Assembly (NCBI GenBank): GCA_030998015.1
Contig: JARWMV010000066.1
Span: forward strand, 20,523-84,522
Direction of reading: 5' to 3'
DNA from: Ceratorhiza oryzae-sativae
Taxonomy: Eukaryota > Basidiomycota > Agaricomycetes > Cantharellales > Ceratobasidiaceae
DNA: 64,000 nt
The translations under genes and the position numbers were made by a program. Below, piece after piece: positions 31,900 to 44,250 of the stretch; the first letter of the stretch is position 1, and every line of letters begins with the position of its first letter. The notes under the pieces were generated by a model. The model was not told the origin of the DNA, searched no databases, and was given only the letters and a program-made list of their open reading frames with translations.

Positions 31900-32364
31900 T
31901 GTTACGGGTCAGGGTACACTTGAATATCTAGAGCTTAAGCAAATGTAGATATGTTAGTATACACTAATCGTACTCAATACTTCTTAGACTAGAGTAAGAA
32001 GGCTCAAAGTAGTTGCAATGCGATCAAGTAACACTCAAGGTAGTCTTAATCTTTCACAGTGTAAACTGACTAATTTATAGGTATAAAGAGCAAGACTACT
32101 ATGGTCAGGTTCCCTTAGATATCTTAAATGTAGTTCAGCCCTAGTCGCTTGGACTAACTGATACTAATCTTAATACTAGGCTTAAGCGATAGCTTATAGG
32201 ATAGATGGTGGGCTGCCTAATGCGTGTACTTCCTCAGCTACAGGTACTTAGATTTCCTCTAATAGCTGGTACTTAATGTCACGCTCAATCAGGCAATATT
32301 GTATCCTTATATATCTCTGTATATAAGATACAATGACTCAGACAGTATATAACTAATATGGTAC

Positions 32365-32370
32365 TTTATT
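32365..32370 (-). terminator. Polyadenylation signal of the gypsy-2 LTR
   Basis: AATAAA on the sense strand, about 125 bp downstream of the TATA box. The R region would lie between the two signals. Confidence 0.5.
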
Positions 32371-32493
32371 CCTCAGTACTAGTTATATAAGAAATCACAC
32401 ACAGACAAGAGAGATAGACAGAGAAAAGAAACCAATAACCGGTCTGGGTTGAGTAGAGAGGAAGGGTGGTCTGGAAGGGCCTCAGAGGAGGTC

Positions 32494-32501
32494 CTTTTAT
32501 A
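32494..32501 (-). promoter_or_regulatory. TATA box of the gypsy-2 LTR
   Basis: TATAAAAG on the sense strand, conserved in all three LTR copies (also 12858-12865). It would start the genomic RNA about 30 bp further left, still inside the LTR. Confidence 0.6.
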
Positions 32502-33429
32502 CCCTGAGGAGGGCATTCCAGAGCCAAATAGATACATGCATGCCAGTGCGATCATCAAAAGAGGGTACTGCTATACTTGGGGTACACCCTAGCCCAGTAT
32601 AGGATAAAAGAGTAAAGACAGGGTGTGGATCGAAGGCATTGATGCATCTGAGACCTGCTATTGGCTTGTAGATCATATTATCATAGTATATACATGTAAT
32701 GAACGGAGGCTACATCTCAGTGAGTCATAGAGTGAGTCAGAGAAGCTTCTGGATCAATTTGGGAAGCTCTCCTGACTCACTGGAGTCATTAGATCTTGAT
32801 TGATGGTCCAGTAAGATTCTAATGATCTTTGGGCCATTCCGGCGCGAGGATCCAGTGGATCGCGACGATCTTCGGGCAGCAGATACCGCCGAAGATTAGC
32901 TATCGATAGAGCATAAGATCGCTTTGATAGCCTAAGCGGTTGCCGAGATATGAGCGGTGCGATGTTGTAATCAATATCTCCTGATAAGAGGAAATATCGC
33001 AACCTCTGTATCTCTCTGAGATCTTATCGTAAAAACTTAATAAAATATGCGTTGGAGAGCGGGAATTTTGTACTATTTAATGTAACACAAAATAGTACAA
33101 TTCAGAGTGCATACAAATTCAAGTATTTCACAATTTAATTACAGAGGCATCGCTTGAGGTTGGCAGAGCAGACTAAAATAATAGAAAATGTTAGTGATCC
33201 ATAACACATATCACCTTATATCTTGGAACCTTTTTGCTGATGAACTCCATGCCTTCAAACCACCTGAGTTCACCAGTGCCACCTGGTTTGGGGTTCCTGT
33301 CAACCCACTCCCTTGTCCTGTTCAACCTGCCCCTCCATCAATCTGCCTACTCAGGAAAAACTTGTGGGGGTAATAGTGGGTAATCACCCCTAATTATCTC
33401 ATTATCCTATTAATACACCCCCCCTTTTC

Positions 33430-33485
33430 ATTACACCTAATTACACCCTAATTACCCCATGTAATTACCCCATGTAATTACCCCA
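33430..33485. repeat. Short tandem repeat, TAATTACCCCATG units
   Basis: About four units of roughly 13 bp in AT-rich DNA just right of gypsy-2. The surrounding 33212-34130 has no recognisable gene. Confidence 0.6.
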
Positions 33486-34137
33486 TGAAATTTACATGTA
33501 ATCACACCAGATAATAGAACTGTTTCATTATGCCAGGTTATGACCCAATGTGATGACAAGTCATGGTTATGGTGGGTTTTTACCATATATCTTATCCTAG
33601 TGATAGCACACAGTCTCATAATTTAGTATCATTAGCCAAGAATCATTATAGGAGGCCATTACACTGGGTCAGTAGGTGAGGTAATAATTCTATGTAAATA
33701 CAGCAGGTAAGTATAGAAGTAAATTACCAAGTGCCCTTACACTGCTGAAAATAGCTAATTGTTGATTTACCAGTCAATTAATCAAACCCTCACCTGATTC
33801 ATCAGAATGCCAAGATTGGATGTAAATAGACACAGAAATATTGCTGTACTACCCATGCAGTACCCCAAATTATAAGGAGTGAGGGATATACATTCATTTG
33901 GGATTACTAAAGTACAATATAGGCCAATAGCCAAGAGAGAAAACAACAAACAAATGACAGTGCTGTGATCACACAAAAGTAGACTGTCAGCCTCAGACTC
34001 ATCATGTGGAGCAAGGAAACACTCACCAGGATGCTGAGCAACAAGTTAGGAGAGTGGCAGGTACAAATGCACATCAAGATAACAGGACAGGACACAAGAT
34101 AAAAGGGTGAGGAGGGATGCAAGATGTACAAGGCAGA

Positions 34138-37100
34138 TCAAGGGGGGATGAGCAAGATGTACACAATGGAGGGGGGTTTGTATGTGTGGAAAACTGGATC
34201 AACAATATATAACACACATGGGCACTGAGAGAAAATTGTCTGATTGTTCAACAAATACTTACTTGTGCCTGAGTGGGTATTGTTGGCAGCAGGTGGTTCA
34301 TTCTTCATCAAGGTTGACTGATGCACCCAAATATGCACTGGCTCAACAGTTAGTTACTTCTGTACATAGGTGTACTACAATACAACTCACATGCCATACT
34401 TGAGCCATTCATTTTGTAAGTTGAGAAGTTGTTCATGCACTGTTTTGTTAAATTTTTGTAGCACTTCTAAGTATGACTGATAGACCTTGGCCTGCATGTT
34501 GGCATGTAGAACCATCAGCACAAATCAGCCAGTTGCCTATTTGCTAACATGGTGGTGCATTGTCATTAAGGTTCCAGCAACAGCAGGAAGGAGCAATGGC
34601 TGCATGCGATTGTTATAGGTAACCCTGACTGAGTCCAGCCCCCAGAAATACAATGCCACAATGCACTCCTCAATGGTGACATGCTCAAACTCATTGACTA
34701 CAGGTTTGAGGTTATATGTAGTGTGTTAGAGATGAATCAAATGTTAGCTTGAGAAAACTTACTTGGAAGTGCAAAGCACCAGGTTGTAGGAGTTTCTTTA
34801 CTAGTTGCTTGTTGAATTGGATATTGTCAGGTGTGCATGGTGGATTGATGAGCAAATACAGATAGTTTATTCTTGGCTGCACCTGTTCCCTCATGCTCCT
34901 GTGAAAGGTTGAGGCATGGTGAATAATCTGGGAATTTTCAGTAATTTTAATGAGAAGAAGATAGTACATTACTTACAATTGATCATAGGGCATGAGGAGT
35001 CTTCTCAAATGGCTGATTTGGCACTTTGCAAGGCCAGAGTTTGCCCCAGATTTTGACTACCAGATTGTCAAATACACCAAACATCTTGTAGAGACCCTGA
35101 CAGCATGCCATAACAACAAACTTGGGGATAGCCAGCAAGGCAATTTCTTGCCATGTGCCTGTAAAATTGGCAAGCATGGGCTTCCTGCATTGTGTAAGCT
35201 TTAGCACATGAAGCATTTGAACAAATAATTGTACTCACAATATGCTCACCTAGAACAAGACCTGCCTCTGCTTCAAGTACCTCAGTGTTGTCATTGATGA
35301 AATTTGCATGGCATTGATATCATCCCAAATGACATGTGCTGGACAAACCTGGGGAGTGGAGGTGGGCAGCCAACCACAGACACCAGTCAAGACTTGGGCC
35401 AAAAGGTTGTAAGCCAGCTGGTTGGCCTTGAGAGCTTGGCTCAACCCACTGACCCTTTGTGTTACTTGGGTTGCAAGATGAGCTGCCCAAGTAAGCACAG
35501 CAGGAATGTCTGAAGTCAATGGGGGATCCAGGTTGAGGGATGATAACAATGAGGGCAGCAGCAGACAGACAGGGCACAAGAATCAACCAAGCCAGAATCA
35601 GCCTGGGGTGTGGCAGACTTGGGGGGAGCATGGTGTAAATGTGGGGGTTGACAAGTGTCCAGTGCAGCTGGCAGTGGCCATGTATGCTTCAAACCACCCA
35701 AGCTATGCAATAGGCAACAAGGTGAGGTGTGGAGGGACCTTGAGATGGTGTTGGTTCAAGATGGGGCTGCTTGCTGGCACATGAGGCTTCAGGGTTGGGT
35801 TCAGGATCAGAGTCCAACTTTGCAGGTTTGATGTTGAGGGCAACACTGCCAGATGCATGATTAGGATGTTTGAAGGAGGGGGGTTGTTTGATTGCAGGGT
35901 AGGTGGGGTTGGTTGGTCAGGAGTTTGATGGAGGAGTAGGGAGGCAAGGCACATGAGCACCAAACAGTGGTTGCTGCAATATGGAGTCACCTGGCCCCAG
36001 CTTGACAAGCTCAGACTCAGACTCAGACTCAGACTCAGACTCAGTGGCTGTATTGTCATCAGCCAGTACTGTCTGCCATGCCTTGCCTAGTTTCATGCCA
36101 GCTAGCTCTGCAGTGAGTGATCTATATACCAAACAAGTCAATTTACTTACTTTCAATTGCTGAGGTGTGGGGCTGGTGTCCACTGCCCAAGACCAGATGT
36201 TTGGTTAATTGCAGGACAGGCTGTATTCAATGTTAGGTATATAAAATTATTGATTACACTACACCTACTGGAGCACTGCCCCCTTCATCCACCAAGGAAC
36301 CTGAATGATATTTAGTGTTTCTTGAGATTTTGGCAATAATTTTTTCAAGGACTTTTGGTGCAAGCCTTGAGGTGTCAGCACCAAGGAACACTGTTGCACA
36401 GTGGATGTCTTTGGCTTTCTTGCTGGCTGGACCTTGGCTTGCCATTTGCAAATTGCTGTTGTTGTATTCAGGCAAAGTAAATGGTTCTGTTTGAGGGAAT
36501 ATCAGCATTTTATAGTTACAAAAATTAAAGAATTGTGTCACTTACCTGGTGAGCTTTTGTAGCTCTGCTTCCTAGTGGGTTGGAAATCTGTCCAGGATGT
36601 TTGCCTGGTTTCCTGGTGTTTGACTTTGGTTTCCCTTGGGACTGGGGCTGGGATGGTGTTGTTGGGCAGCTTGATTGCTGGGTCTCTGATAGGTAGGCAT
36701 CTTGGACCATATGAGTATAGATGAGTTATCTGTGAATAAAAGTACTTACCCAACTGGCATTTGTTGCTTGAAGGCTTACTCACACAAGTGGATCATTGGA
36801 CAGCCAGATTGGACATGAGTGTTGAGTTTGTCTGAGAGCCTGAACAAATTTGTGTTAGCAACTGCCATGCAATAGAAGAATTACTTACAAATCTGTAGAT
36901 GCCAGACTCAAGTACAAGTGGATGTGTGTAACAATCCCTAGTTGGCTCAACAGGGGTAGCACAGATGAGAAAGGTCCACTGACTTTTGTGCTGTTAAATA
37001 CAAGATGGAATCAGGAGCACTTGGGAATAACAGTTTGGCTTGCCTGGTGTGTATGGCCAATGCAATGACAATTGTTTTGTGTATCCTCAGAACATGGTGC

Positions 37101-37400
37101 TTGCCAGAGCTGGGTTGTTTGGGCTTGGTCTGGATATAGGATAGGTGCCAGTAGTGTCAGGCAAACTTGAAGTGGGTGCGCAACCAAGATTGAGAAAATC
37201 ACAGCCAACTGAATTGATATTTATAATATGACCAAATGCAAAACATGGAACAGCAGGCTCAACTGGTTGATTTGGGTGCCAGAGCATGCCATTCACACAT
37301 CTGACCAGATGGGTACAATGCAGCCCCCTTGCTAGCCAGATATGTTGAACATGACAGGTAGACTCAGATGAGTACACAATTCCTAAGTAAAATGTTTTAT
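34138..37400 (-). pseudogene. Decayed multi-exon gene of unknown family
   Basis: The minus strand shows short open pieces separated by plausible fungal introns (repeated ACTTAC and CTCAC donors on the plus strand, for example near 34760, 34975, 35235, 36150, 36545 and 36750). Pieces include HHASTFHRSMREQVQPRIN, EFEHVTIEECIVALYFWGLD, CRKPMLANFTGTWQEIALLA and SNLQMASQGPASKKAKDIHC. Several carry internal stops. I do not recognise the family; a degraded DNA-transposon gene or an orphan host gene are both possible. It is the host DNA into which gypsy-2 inserted. Confidence 0.35.
36008..36043. repeat. Microsatellite (CAGACT)n
   Basis: A hexamer run, about six copies. On the minus strand it would encode alternating Ser-Glu. 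Confidence 0.85.
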
Positions 37401-37552
37401 AAATGGTGTAATATGATGTAGAAGCATGTGCCTGTATCGTCTGAACACTCATCTGCGTCCTCCCAACTGAACTGCACCTACCAAAGTCTTGCCTCTGCAC
37501 TCTGATGGCTTGAGGCAGAAGCATGTATGCGCATGCTGTGCACCACACCGCA

Positions 37553-40500
37553 ATGGTCCTTCCCAAACTACATGACGAAAAGTTCACCAACCCACTCCAT
37601 ATTCATAATTGGCAACTCACCTGTCCTCATTGCCACAAACACCTAAAGACTGAGCTTGGACGTGATTTGCATATCCTGTTTCGTCCACACTGTTGCTTGA
37701 TGCACCAATATCGACTTCAGCGAAAAGGGAAACCCACAAGGAAACGAAAGCAGAAACGAACACGAATTGAGGACGTACCTTGTGAGCGGGTTACAGACGA
37801 GCCACCAGCGAAACGGGTACGATTTGCCCCAGATCCCCCACCCATTGCTGGCCCATCTCGTCTTCCCCCGCCCCGTGATCATCCAGATATGCAACGCACA
37901 CATAGCAGACGCTGGGTCGAGGCGTTCCCGTATAGCTCTGCCGGTTCGTATAGCGGTGCACGCACGAAGATGCGTCACGTCCGAAGTAACCTCTGGGTAG
38001 AGCCGTTTCCAGTGAGCACAGCCGGGGTGCCCGTTGGGAGACGCAAGAAAAAGGAGTTGGATTTGCCAGGCTACCTGAAATCATGTGGGTTGCTCGGTCA
38101 GCTGGAGGCGTTCAATACGGCCGAAACCTTGATGACGACGGGTTTAACTGGGGGTGAAAGGACTAGGCATCTTAAAAGCGCAATTGTGAGTACATATAGC
38201 ATTGATATATCGATTAGCGCTCACCTTTGAGGTAGTATAAGGGGAAGGGGGTGTGGAAGGACAATGCCGCACTGGTAGGAGATGTGGATTGGCTTCCGCG
38301 AGGACCAAAGTGGAAGACGGAGGAAGTCGTCGTGGGCGAGGGACCGTATGAGCAATCATACACTGTCTACTTACGGAGCATCTTGGATGTAATTCGTGAG
38401 CTGATTGGTGCGCGGCGGTTTCGGGCAAATATGCGTTACGTACCTGGGCGTCACTGGACGTCGTCGCAATGCGAGAACCAGGTGTACGACAAAATGTGAC
38501 GTGGAAACTGGTGGTGGCGAATGCAGGTAAGACTGAGTGATTGTTGAATAATTGAAAACTCACGTTTAACCAGTATCTCATACACAACAAAAGCGGCACC
38601 GTTGTGCTGCTTATCATTTCTTCGGACGAAACTACCTATGCCAGCGACCCACATAGCGCTAAAGCCCACCCCGTATATCTAACGATTGGGAACATCAATA
38701 AATCCATACAGTCTAAACCATCAAAGCACGCTATGGTTGTGATTGGTTACTTACCAGTCGAGTCCTTCAAGCACGTTTCGAATAAGGCCACACGCGTTCA
38801 ATATCGGGGGGAGTTACTACACAAGTCGCTCGCGAAAATCTTCGAACCCCTAAAGGCTGCGTCCGACGAAGGCCTCCTTGCTTGGTGTGCCGATGGATAC
38901 CTTCGCCACATATATCCCATAATCGCTGCCTGTGTTGCTGACTGGCCCGAGCAGAATGATCTCGCTTGCACCGTGAGGAACGGGTGTCCCAAGTGCAATC
39001 AAAAACACTGGGGACGAGGTCAGGGGAGGCCACTGGCGCCCGTGCGAGATCAAGAGAAGATAAGTGAATCGCTGCGGACTTACCAGAGAACGATGCAATC
39101 CTTGGTGTTGCGCACCCACCGTTTGAAGCCATGGCCGCCGTTCTGGGACGGTATCCCTCACTTCGACATCGGATTGAGCTTTACGCCCGATCTCCTTCAT
39201 CAGTTATACTTGGGGCTATACAGCCACGCCCGTGACTGGATTGAAGACTTTCTAGGTACTAGGGAGTTTAACAGACGGTTCAGGGCCATGCCGCTTGCAC
39301 ACGACTTACGGCATTTTAAGCGGGGTGTTACACTCACCAAACGGTGGACAGGACAGGAGGCGAGGCAGATGATGCAGCAGTTTCTGCCGATAGTTGTTGA
39401 CGCTCAAGCACCGTCTGATCTGGTTCGAATGGTTCGTGCACTTAGTGACTTTTCGTATTTGGTCCATAGCAGTCAACTAACCGAAGTTGACCTGGTGGAG
39501 CTAAACGAATCTCTCGCACGATTCCACGAGTCTAAACAGGTACTGGTTCAGTTGGGTATCGTATCAAGTCAAAGCGCGTTTGATCACATACCGAAAATAC
39601 ATATGCTTTCCTACTACGCGGAGTCGACTCGTGAGTTTGGAACACCTGACGGCTACAGTATGGAGACGCCCGAGCACTTACATATTCTATACGTCAAAAT
39701 TCCATGGCGTTTCTCGAACCGCAAGAACCCGATCCCTCAAATCGTCAAGTACGTTCGGCGGCTCGAAGCCCTCCTAGTCCAACGATCGCTAATCGAAGAG
39801 GCTTATGGCGAGCGCCCAGCATTCAAGATACAAGAGCCCATGTACGACGACAACGAAGACAAGACGTGTGGTGGCGGAGATGATGCAAGCAGTGACGAGT
39901 ACGAGGACGAGGACATGGTCATCTTAGAGTCGGATGAGCCGGTATCGGTATTGAAGCGTCTAGTGTATGTATAGTACGCTTCGGTAACTTAGCGTAGTGT
40001 ATGCGAAGCGGAAGAGCTCAACGAAATGTATAATACGCAAGTGAGAGGTGAAAGTCGCTGAGTAGAGAGGCGACGCATACATTCAGTTATATAGTAAGAA
40101 ACGGAGAATACAACGCGTGAATAACGGGTGTATCTATCTAATGTATCTACGAATGGAGTTAACATACGAAACTCGGGGTACATGCGGAGAGTAAGGAACA
40201 ACGTCGATATAACATCGAACAATATACGGGTCAGTTCAACAATCGGATACCGCGTGCTATCCCCGACCCAAGTTTGCAATCGCTCGGCACCCAACCGCTC
40301 CGCAAGTCCCCGGTCGAGACCTGATTATGTTATATGGAGCCTCCGACTTCTTCCGGGCGCTTCGCCGCTTTCTTCTTCCCAAGGCTCGCCTCCGTGGCGA
40401 GTCTCTCTCTTTCCTCCCCTCTGACCGGTACGACGTCTGGCACAAGGTCGGTCTCATCCACTTGCCGCTCGTTTTAGACCCCGACCAGCCTTGCCACCAT

Positions 40501-41019
40501 GATGTGATCCGCCTTATCCCTCGAGCGCGAGATGCGGCTGGCCGTCTCTCTCGACACAGCCGGTTCGATACCATCCTCTTTACTGGCTTTACTGGTGACC
40601 GAAAAGATTTCGGGCTGCCTCGTAAGTACCTTGCTCTAAAATCTACACCTCCTTGCTGATCCCGATCGTTTTCATATGTGCGCAGGATTTCGTGCGGCCG
40701 TGTACGTGCCATCTTCACACTTCCCCCCCGCCTCGAGCACCTGCATCGTGGTCGGCTAGTTTTCGTTGATGTATTTTTACCTTTCCTGCCTGATAGCTCC
40801 GCGTCACACAGATTGTATTCCACGGTACCAGCTTACTCGGACGGCGTCCCAGTTTCGCTGGTAATGCCTCTCGGTTGTCTCGTGATGGCTTGCCACCTTG
40901 CGCCGGACTTCTCTATATACCCACAGTCTCCAACCCCACCTCGTCTCGTGTTCAATACCTTCTACAACCACTTTACTTATCTTTCCTTGTCCTACTGGCA
41001 GCGACTCGGCTTGCTTTGA
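37553..41019 (+). pseudogene. Plavaka-family transposase, split by a solo LTR and with one TGA
   Basis: The start is ATG 37553 (MVLPKLHDEKFTN). Exon 1 has a C-x2-C...H zinc motif (LTCPHCHKHLKTELGRDLH). Introns at about 38186-38235 and 38527-38573 lead through WKDNAALVGDVDW, VYDKM, a TGA at 38497, then RGNWWWRMQ. The core IISSDETTYASD, YLTIGNINKSIQSKPSKHA and VVIGYLPVESF is the Plavaka hallmark of Agaricomycetes. A solo LTR (39949-40241) interrupts the frame after DEPVS. Without it the frame continues as DTACYPRPKFAIARHP into the C-terminal domain (SDRYDVWHKVGLI; RFDTILFTG), a small intron or frameshift near 40620, then GRVRAIFTLPPRLEHLHRG to 41019. The TGA replaces an expected Trp. Confidence 0.8.
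39949..40241 (-). repeat. Solo LTR (family copia-like 2) inside the Plavaka gene
   Basis: The stretch is 293 bp; read on minus it starts TGTTGAACTGACCC and ends TTCAATA. It is flanked by the 5-bp duplication ATCGG (39944-39948, 40242-40246). The same sequence lies in opposite orientation at 41912-42203. TG...TA ends and about 292 bp length resemble the copia LTR at 20761 in style but not in sequence. Confidence 0.88.
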
Positions 41020-41906
41020 TGTGTGCCTTTGTTACCATGATCTTACAAGTGTAACTTGTGGCCATCGAATTTTGTATTTGCGATACAAAATATTATCTGT
41101 TTGTGTTGTACTACATACGCGTGCACTGGGGGACTACTCAAAGGCTCGAAAGGTGCAATATATATAATCCTTTAAATGCTATGGCATGACAAAACAATAT
41201 AACCCTGTACAAGTACTTTCATTCGAGCAATTACGCTGTTGTCCAGCGTCAAAACCGCTGTGTAATAGTACGCCGTAAAAACGTGTGATCGTGTGTAAGA
41301 ACGCCATTACGACACCCACTGTTTCATTGCCCGAGGTTACACCTCAAGTTTTTCCTGAGTACCCTGTGTCCATATCCATTGTGTGCATCTTTGACTCGTT
41401 CGTTTCTCATTGTTGAGCCATAAACGCTGCGCATCCATCCTCTGCAGCAATTTACAATCGTACAGGGCCATAGCTTCTATGCTGCTCCTTACTCAAGAAT
41501 GCTCTCCACGATGCAGGATCCTCAGACCCACCGGTCCTACAAGCTGGGCGTCGTAGGATTCCATCCGCCGGATCGTGGCGTGACGTAACCAGCGGTACAA
41601 CTTTACTTCACACAAAATGCCGCCCGCTGAGCTCTATCAACACGATAGCCATCCAACCGCGTCGATGGTGGGCGCTTTCTGAGAAGTATCATCGGACGCC
41701 AGTGGATTGCTCTCTTAAGGCGTACTGATTTAGGTCTCAACCCGCTCGACGAGGCCAGCGGATGAGCGCTGGCCGGTGGGTCGCTCCAGGCTCGACTATA
41801 GACCTAACTCAGGCTCGACTGAGCTGACGAACGATCCTTGGTCGCGCCCCGGCTACCAGCATGCATCCTACACCCCAGCAATATCGACCCTCGATACGCA
41901 TGCTTT
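41020..41906. other. No gene seen between Plavaka and the second solo LTR
   Basis: No convincing reading frame. Near 41740-41830 there are short GC-rich repeats (GAGGCCAGCGG / CTGGCCGG; CAGGCTCGACT twice). The right end of the Plavaka element should lie here, but I could not identify its terminal repeat. Confidence 0.4.
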
Positions 41907-41911
41907 CCTTT

Positions 41912-42203
41912 TGTTGAACTGACCCGTATATTGTTCGATGTTATATCGACGTTGTTCCTTACTCTCCGCATGTACCCCGAGTCTCGTATGTTAACTCCAT
42001 TCGTAGATACATTAGATAGATACACCCGTTATTCACGCGTTGTATTCTCCGTTTCTTACTATATAACTGAATGTATGCGTCGCCTCTCTACTCAGCGACT
42101 TTCACCTCTCACTTGCGTATTATACACTTGTTGAGCTCTTCCGCTTCGCATACACTACGCTAAGTTACCGAAGCGTACTATACATACACTAGACGTTTCA
42201 ATA
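41912..42203 (+). repeat. Second solo LTR of the copia-like 2 family
   Basis: TGTTGAACTGACCC...GACGTTTCAATA, 292 bp, with the duplication CCTTT at 41907-41911 and 42204-42208. It is nearly identical to the inverted copy at 39949-40241, with a few substitutions and a small indel. Confidence 0.9.
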
Positions 42204-42903
42204 CCTTTTGCACCACCTACACCGAGCGAGGCGCGACACCACTTGGACCCGCTCACCGAACAACGCTCGCCGCCAATCCCAAGGTCCAACGCGAGCTTGC
42301 GATAGAGGCAGGATACCATTGGACGCCTAGTGTATGTGAGTCCTCTGCGTCCCGTGCGCTCGCAAATGTAGCGGTATCTAGATCATAGCTCTTGCATCGA
42401 TCACAGCCCCTTTGTTTCTTCACCATCGCGATGCAGCTCTCCCTTGCATGTATATATCAATTCGGTCGACCGGTGACCTCGAATACATAGGAACCCCGAT
42501 ATGTCGTGCGATTCCATTCATTCTTGTGGAAAATATGAAAAGCTCCAGCGTCCGTTCGACTCTGTCCATGCAGCCCAGTGTAGGGTACGGTAAATAATTC
42601 ATTTGGAGTTATTTACTATGTATATATGAATGTTTGTATACATCATGGTATGCAAGCCTGTAAGAGTACTGTCGAGTGGTGTATGACATAAACATTTTAT
42701 CGAGCAAACACTAGAAGTTGCACAGTACATCTAGTAGCAAGTTATCCAGTTGTGCTGAATTGGTCTCCGAAGAGCCAACGACGCTTCGGGCCGCAGGTTT
42801 TGATCTTCTCCATGCTCAACTACCCCAGGAACTGGGTCGTCGCTAATTAAGTCACGCAACAAGCCCTCTCGCAAATCAACCCCCTCGGTCAAGTACTTTT
42901 AAA

Positions 42904-43514
42904 CTATTCATCCGACCCATGAAGTGCTGGTATAATCTCATCAAAGCCTGCCTCGGCCTCCCACGTATCCAGGCCTTCTTGCGAAGCGTTGGGCTCGGCA
43001 TCGGATAATCTCTCCCTAGACAGTTTCAGAGTTGGTTCTCCAGCTTGCTTAACATTGCCGGATAGCTCACGGAAACACACAGCGGGGCGCATGTAGCTGT
43101 GTTTGGCGCCCTATAAGCAATATATATGCTTAACTCTCTTTGTTGCTGGTTGTAATTATAATATACTCATGTTTCGTTGATGGTGTTCGTGTTGTTTGAT
43201 CTGAGTCATAAAAATAATAGTGCTCGCTTTTGCCTGCCGCGATCCGGAGATTGTAGCTTTGTAAACTTGGAGACCGTCCGCTTCTCAGCCATAGAGTTCG
43301 GGGCAAACGAATATAACTCGATGGCAAGATAGCTCAGCACGCAAGCATCGAGGTGGCGAGAAAGGCTAGCCCAGTATTCAAGAGCAGTCGCCGATTGGAG
43401 ATATCGGTCAAATTGAGATCTTTGTCGAACGTATGCTTCGAACTCGGTTCCAAACTCATCAAAAACGGTTAAAGGACCCCTGAACCGATCCTGTGTCCCC
43501 AATTCATTCATCAT
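42904..43514 (-). pseudogene. hAT-type transposase relic, C-terminal part
   Basis: The minus strand 43514-43206 encodes ALEYWASLSRHLDACVLSYL, then AIELYSFAPNSMAEKRTVSKF. This is the arrangement of a hAT dimerisation domain (W-x-SL, then NSM-x-E+R-x-S-F). A second piece (43092-42904) after an intron-like gap is Glu/Ala-rich. The N-terminal and catalytic parts are missing, so it is a remnant. It is a different lineage from the hAT gene at 52613. No terminal repeats were found. 42209-42903 and 43515-44250 show no other gene. Confidence 0.5.
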
Positions 43515-44250
43515 CGACTACGAAACCTTGAAACGGGTAGGCGAACACGAGGGGCTGGGACTTTGGTGGTGGCTGTGAGAAGAGGTCGCAGCGTTTGTAG
43601 CTCACGTTGAATGTCAGGCGGGGGTCGCCATAGTGTCGGAGGAAGCGGAATGTAGTTACGGGAGTATTTTACGCAGCGCATATACGAAGAGCTTTTGAGT
43701 GGCCGAGCAGCTACGAAGGACCGACAACCGTGCAGTCGATACCAGCCATCTAATGAAGACGAACTGCTGGGCCGGCGTAATTAAAAACACGTTTATTTAC
43801 CATGTTTTTTATGTATGTAAATGTCCGGCATGTAACCAATTGGTCCTTACAGTACCCTAGCCCAGTGGCTTGATGTAATCACGGCAGCTTGTGCATTTCT
43901 CGCTTGGCACCGACCAGCTCCCCTCTGGACGTGAGCCAAAGGACCCTGGCTTTGTGGCCTACTTGCCGCCGCGAATCTTGCCACAATATACGTACCTCCT
44001 GTTTTTTTTGTCCCACATATCCATAGCACCCAAACACAAAATTCCGAATGCAGAAAACAGCCTCATCCTCACTCGTCACCCATAATTAACCACCCCACAA
44101 ATCCTTTCCTCGTCATTTGACAACAGATACAATCCTTTGTTTATCAGCCGGCGCAGTCCAGTGCACCCGTTTGTTCCCATAACCTTCTTCATCGCCTTAT
44201 TTCCCCACATCCCTCTCCTTGATGATCTCCTTGATCTGAAGTTTATCGCG

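Larger units (their letters stand above)
12258..33206 (-). mobile_element. gypsy-2: giant Ty3/gypsy chromovirus with extra genes and two nested transposons
   Basis: The LTRs at 12258-13571 and 31900-33206 share TGTTA(T/C)GGG...CCATAACA ends, and a perfect CATAT duplication flanks the element (12253-12257 and 33207-33211). Sense is the minus strand. Order from the right: 5' LTR, primer site, 146-aa ORF, very long gag, protease, RT, RNase H, integrase, chromodomain, membrane protein, spliced coiled-coil gene, Cys-rich gene, polypurine tract, 3' LTR. A copia element (20761-25731) and a Tc1 element (18804-20416) are nested inside. Without them the element is about 14.4 kb, large for a fungal chromovirus. 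Several frameshifts and TGA codons show it is no longer autonomous. Confidence 0.92.
31900..33206 (-). repeat. gypsy-2 5' LTR (1,307 bp)
   Basis: TGTTACGGGTC...CCATAACA, followed by CATAT. It differs from the 3' LTR by scattered substitutions and a few small indels. Confidence 0.92.

Noticed and set aside
39947..42205. One large transposon with about 295-bp terminal inverted repeats
   Set aside because: Each arm has its own 5-bp target duplication (ATCGG; CCTTT), and the Plavaka frame continues across the left arm. They are two independent solo LTRs in opposite orientation.
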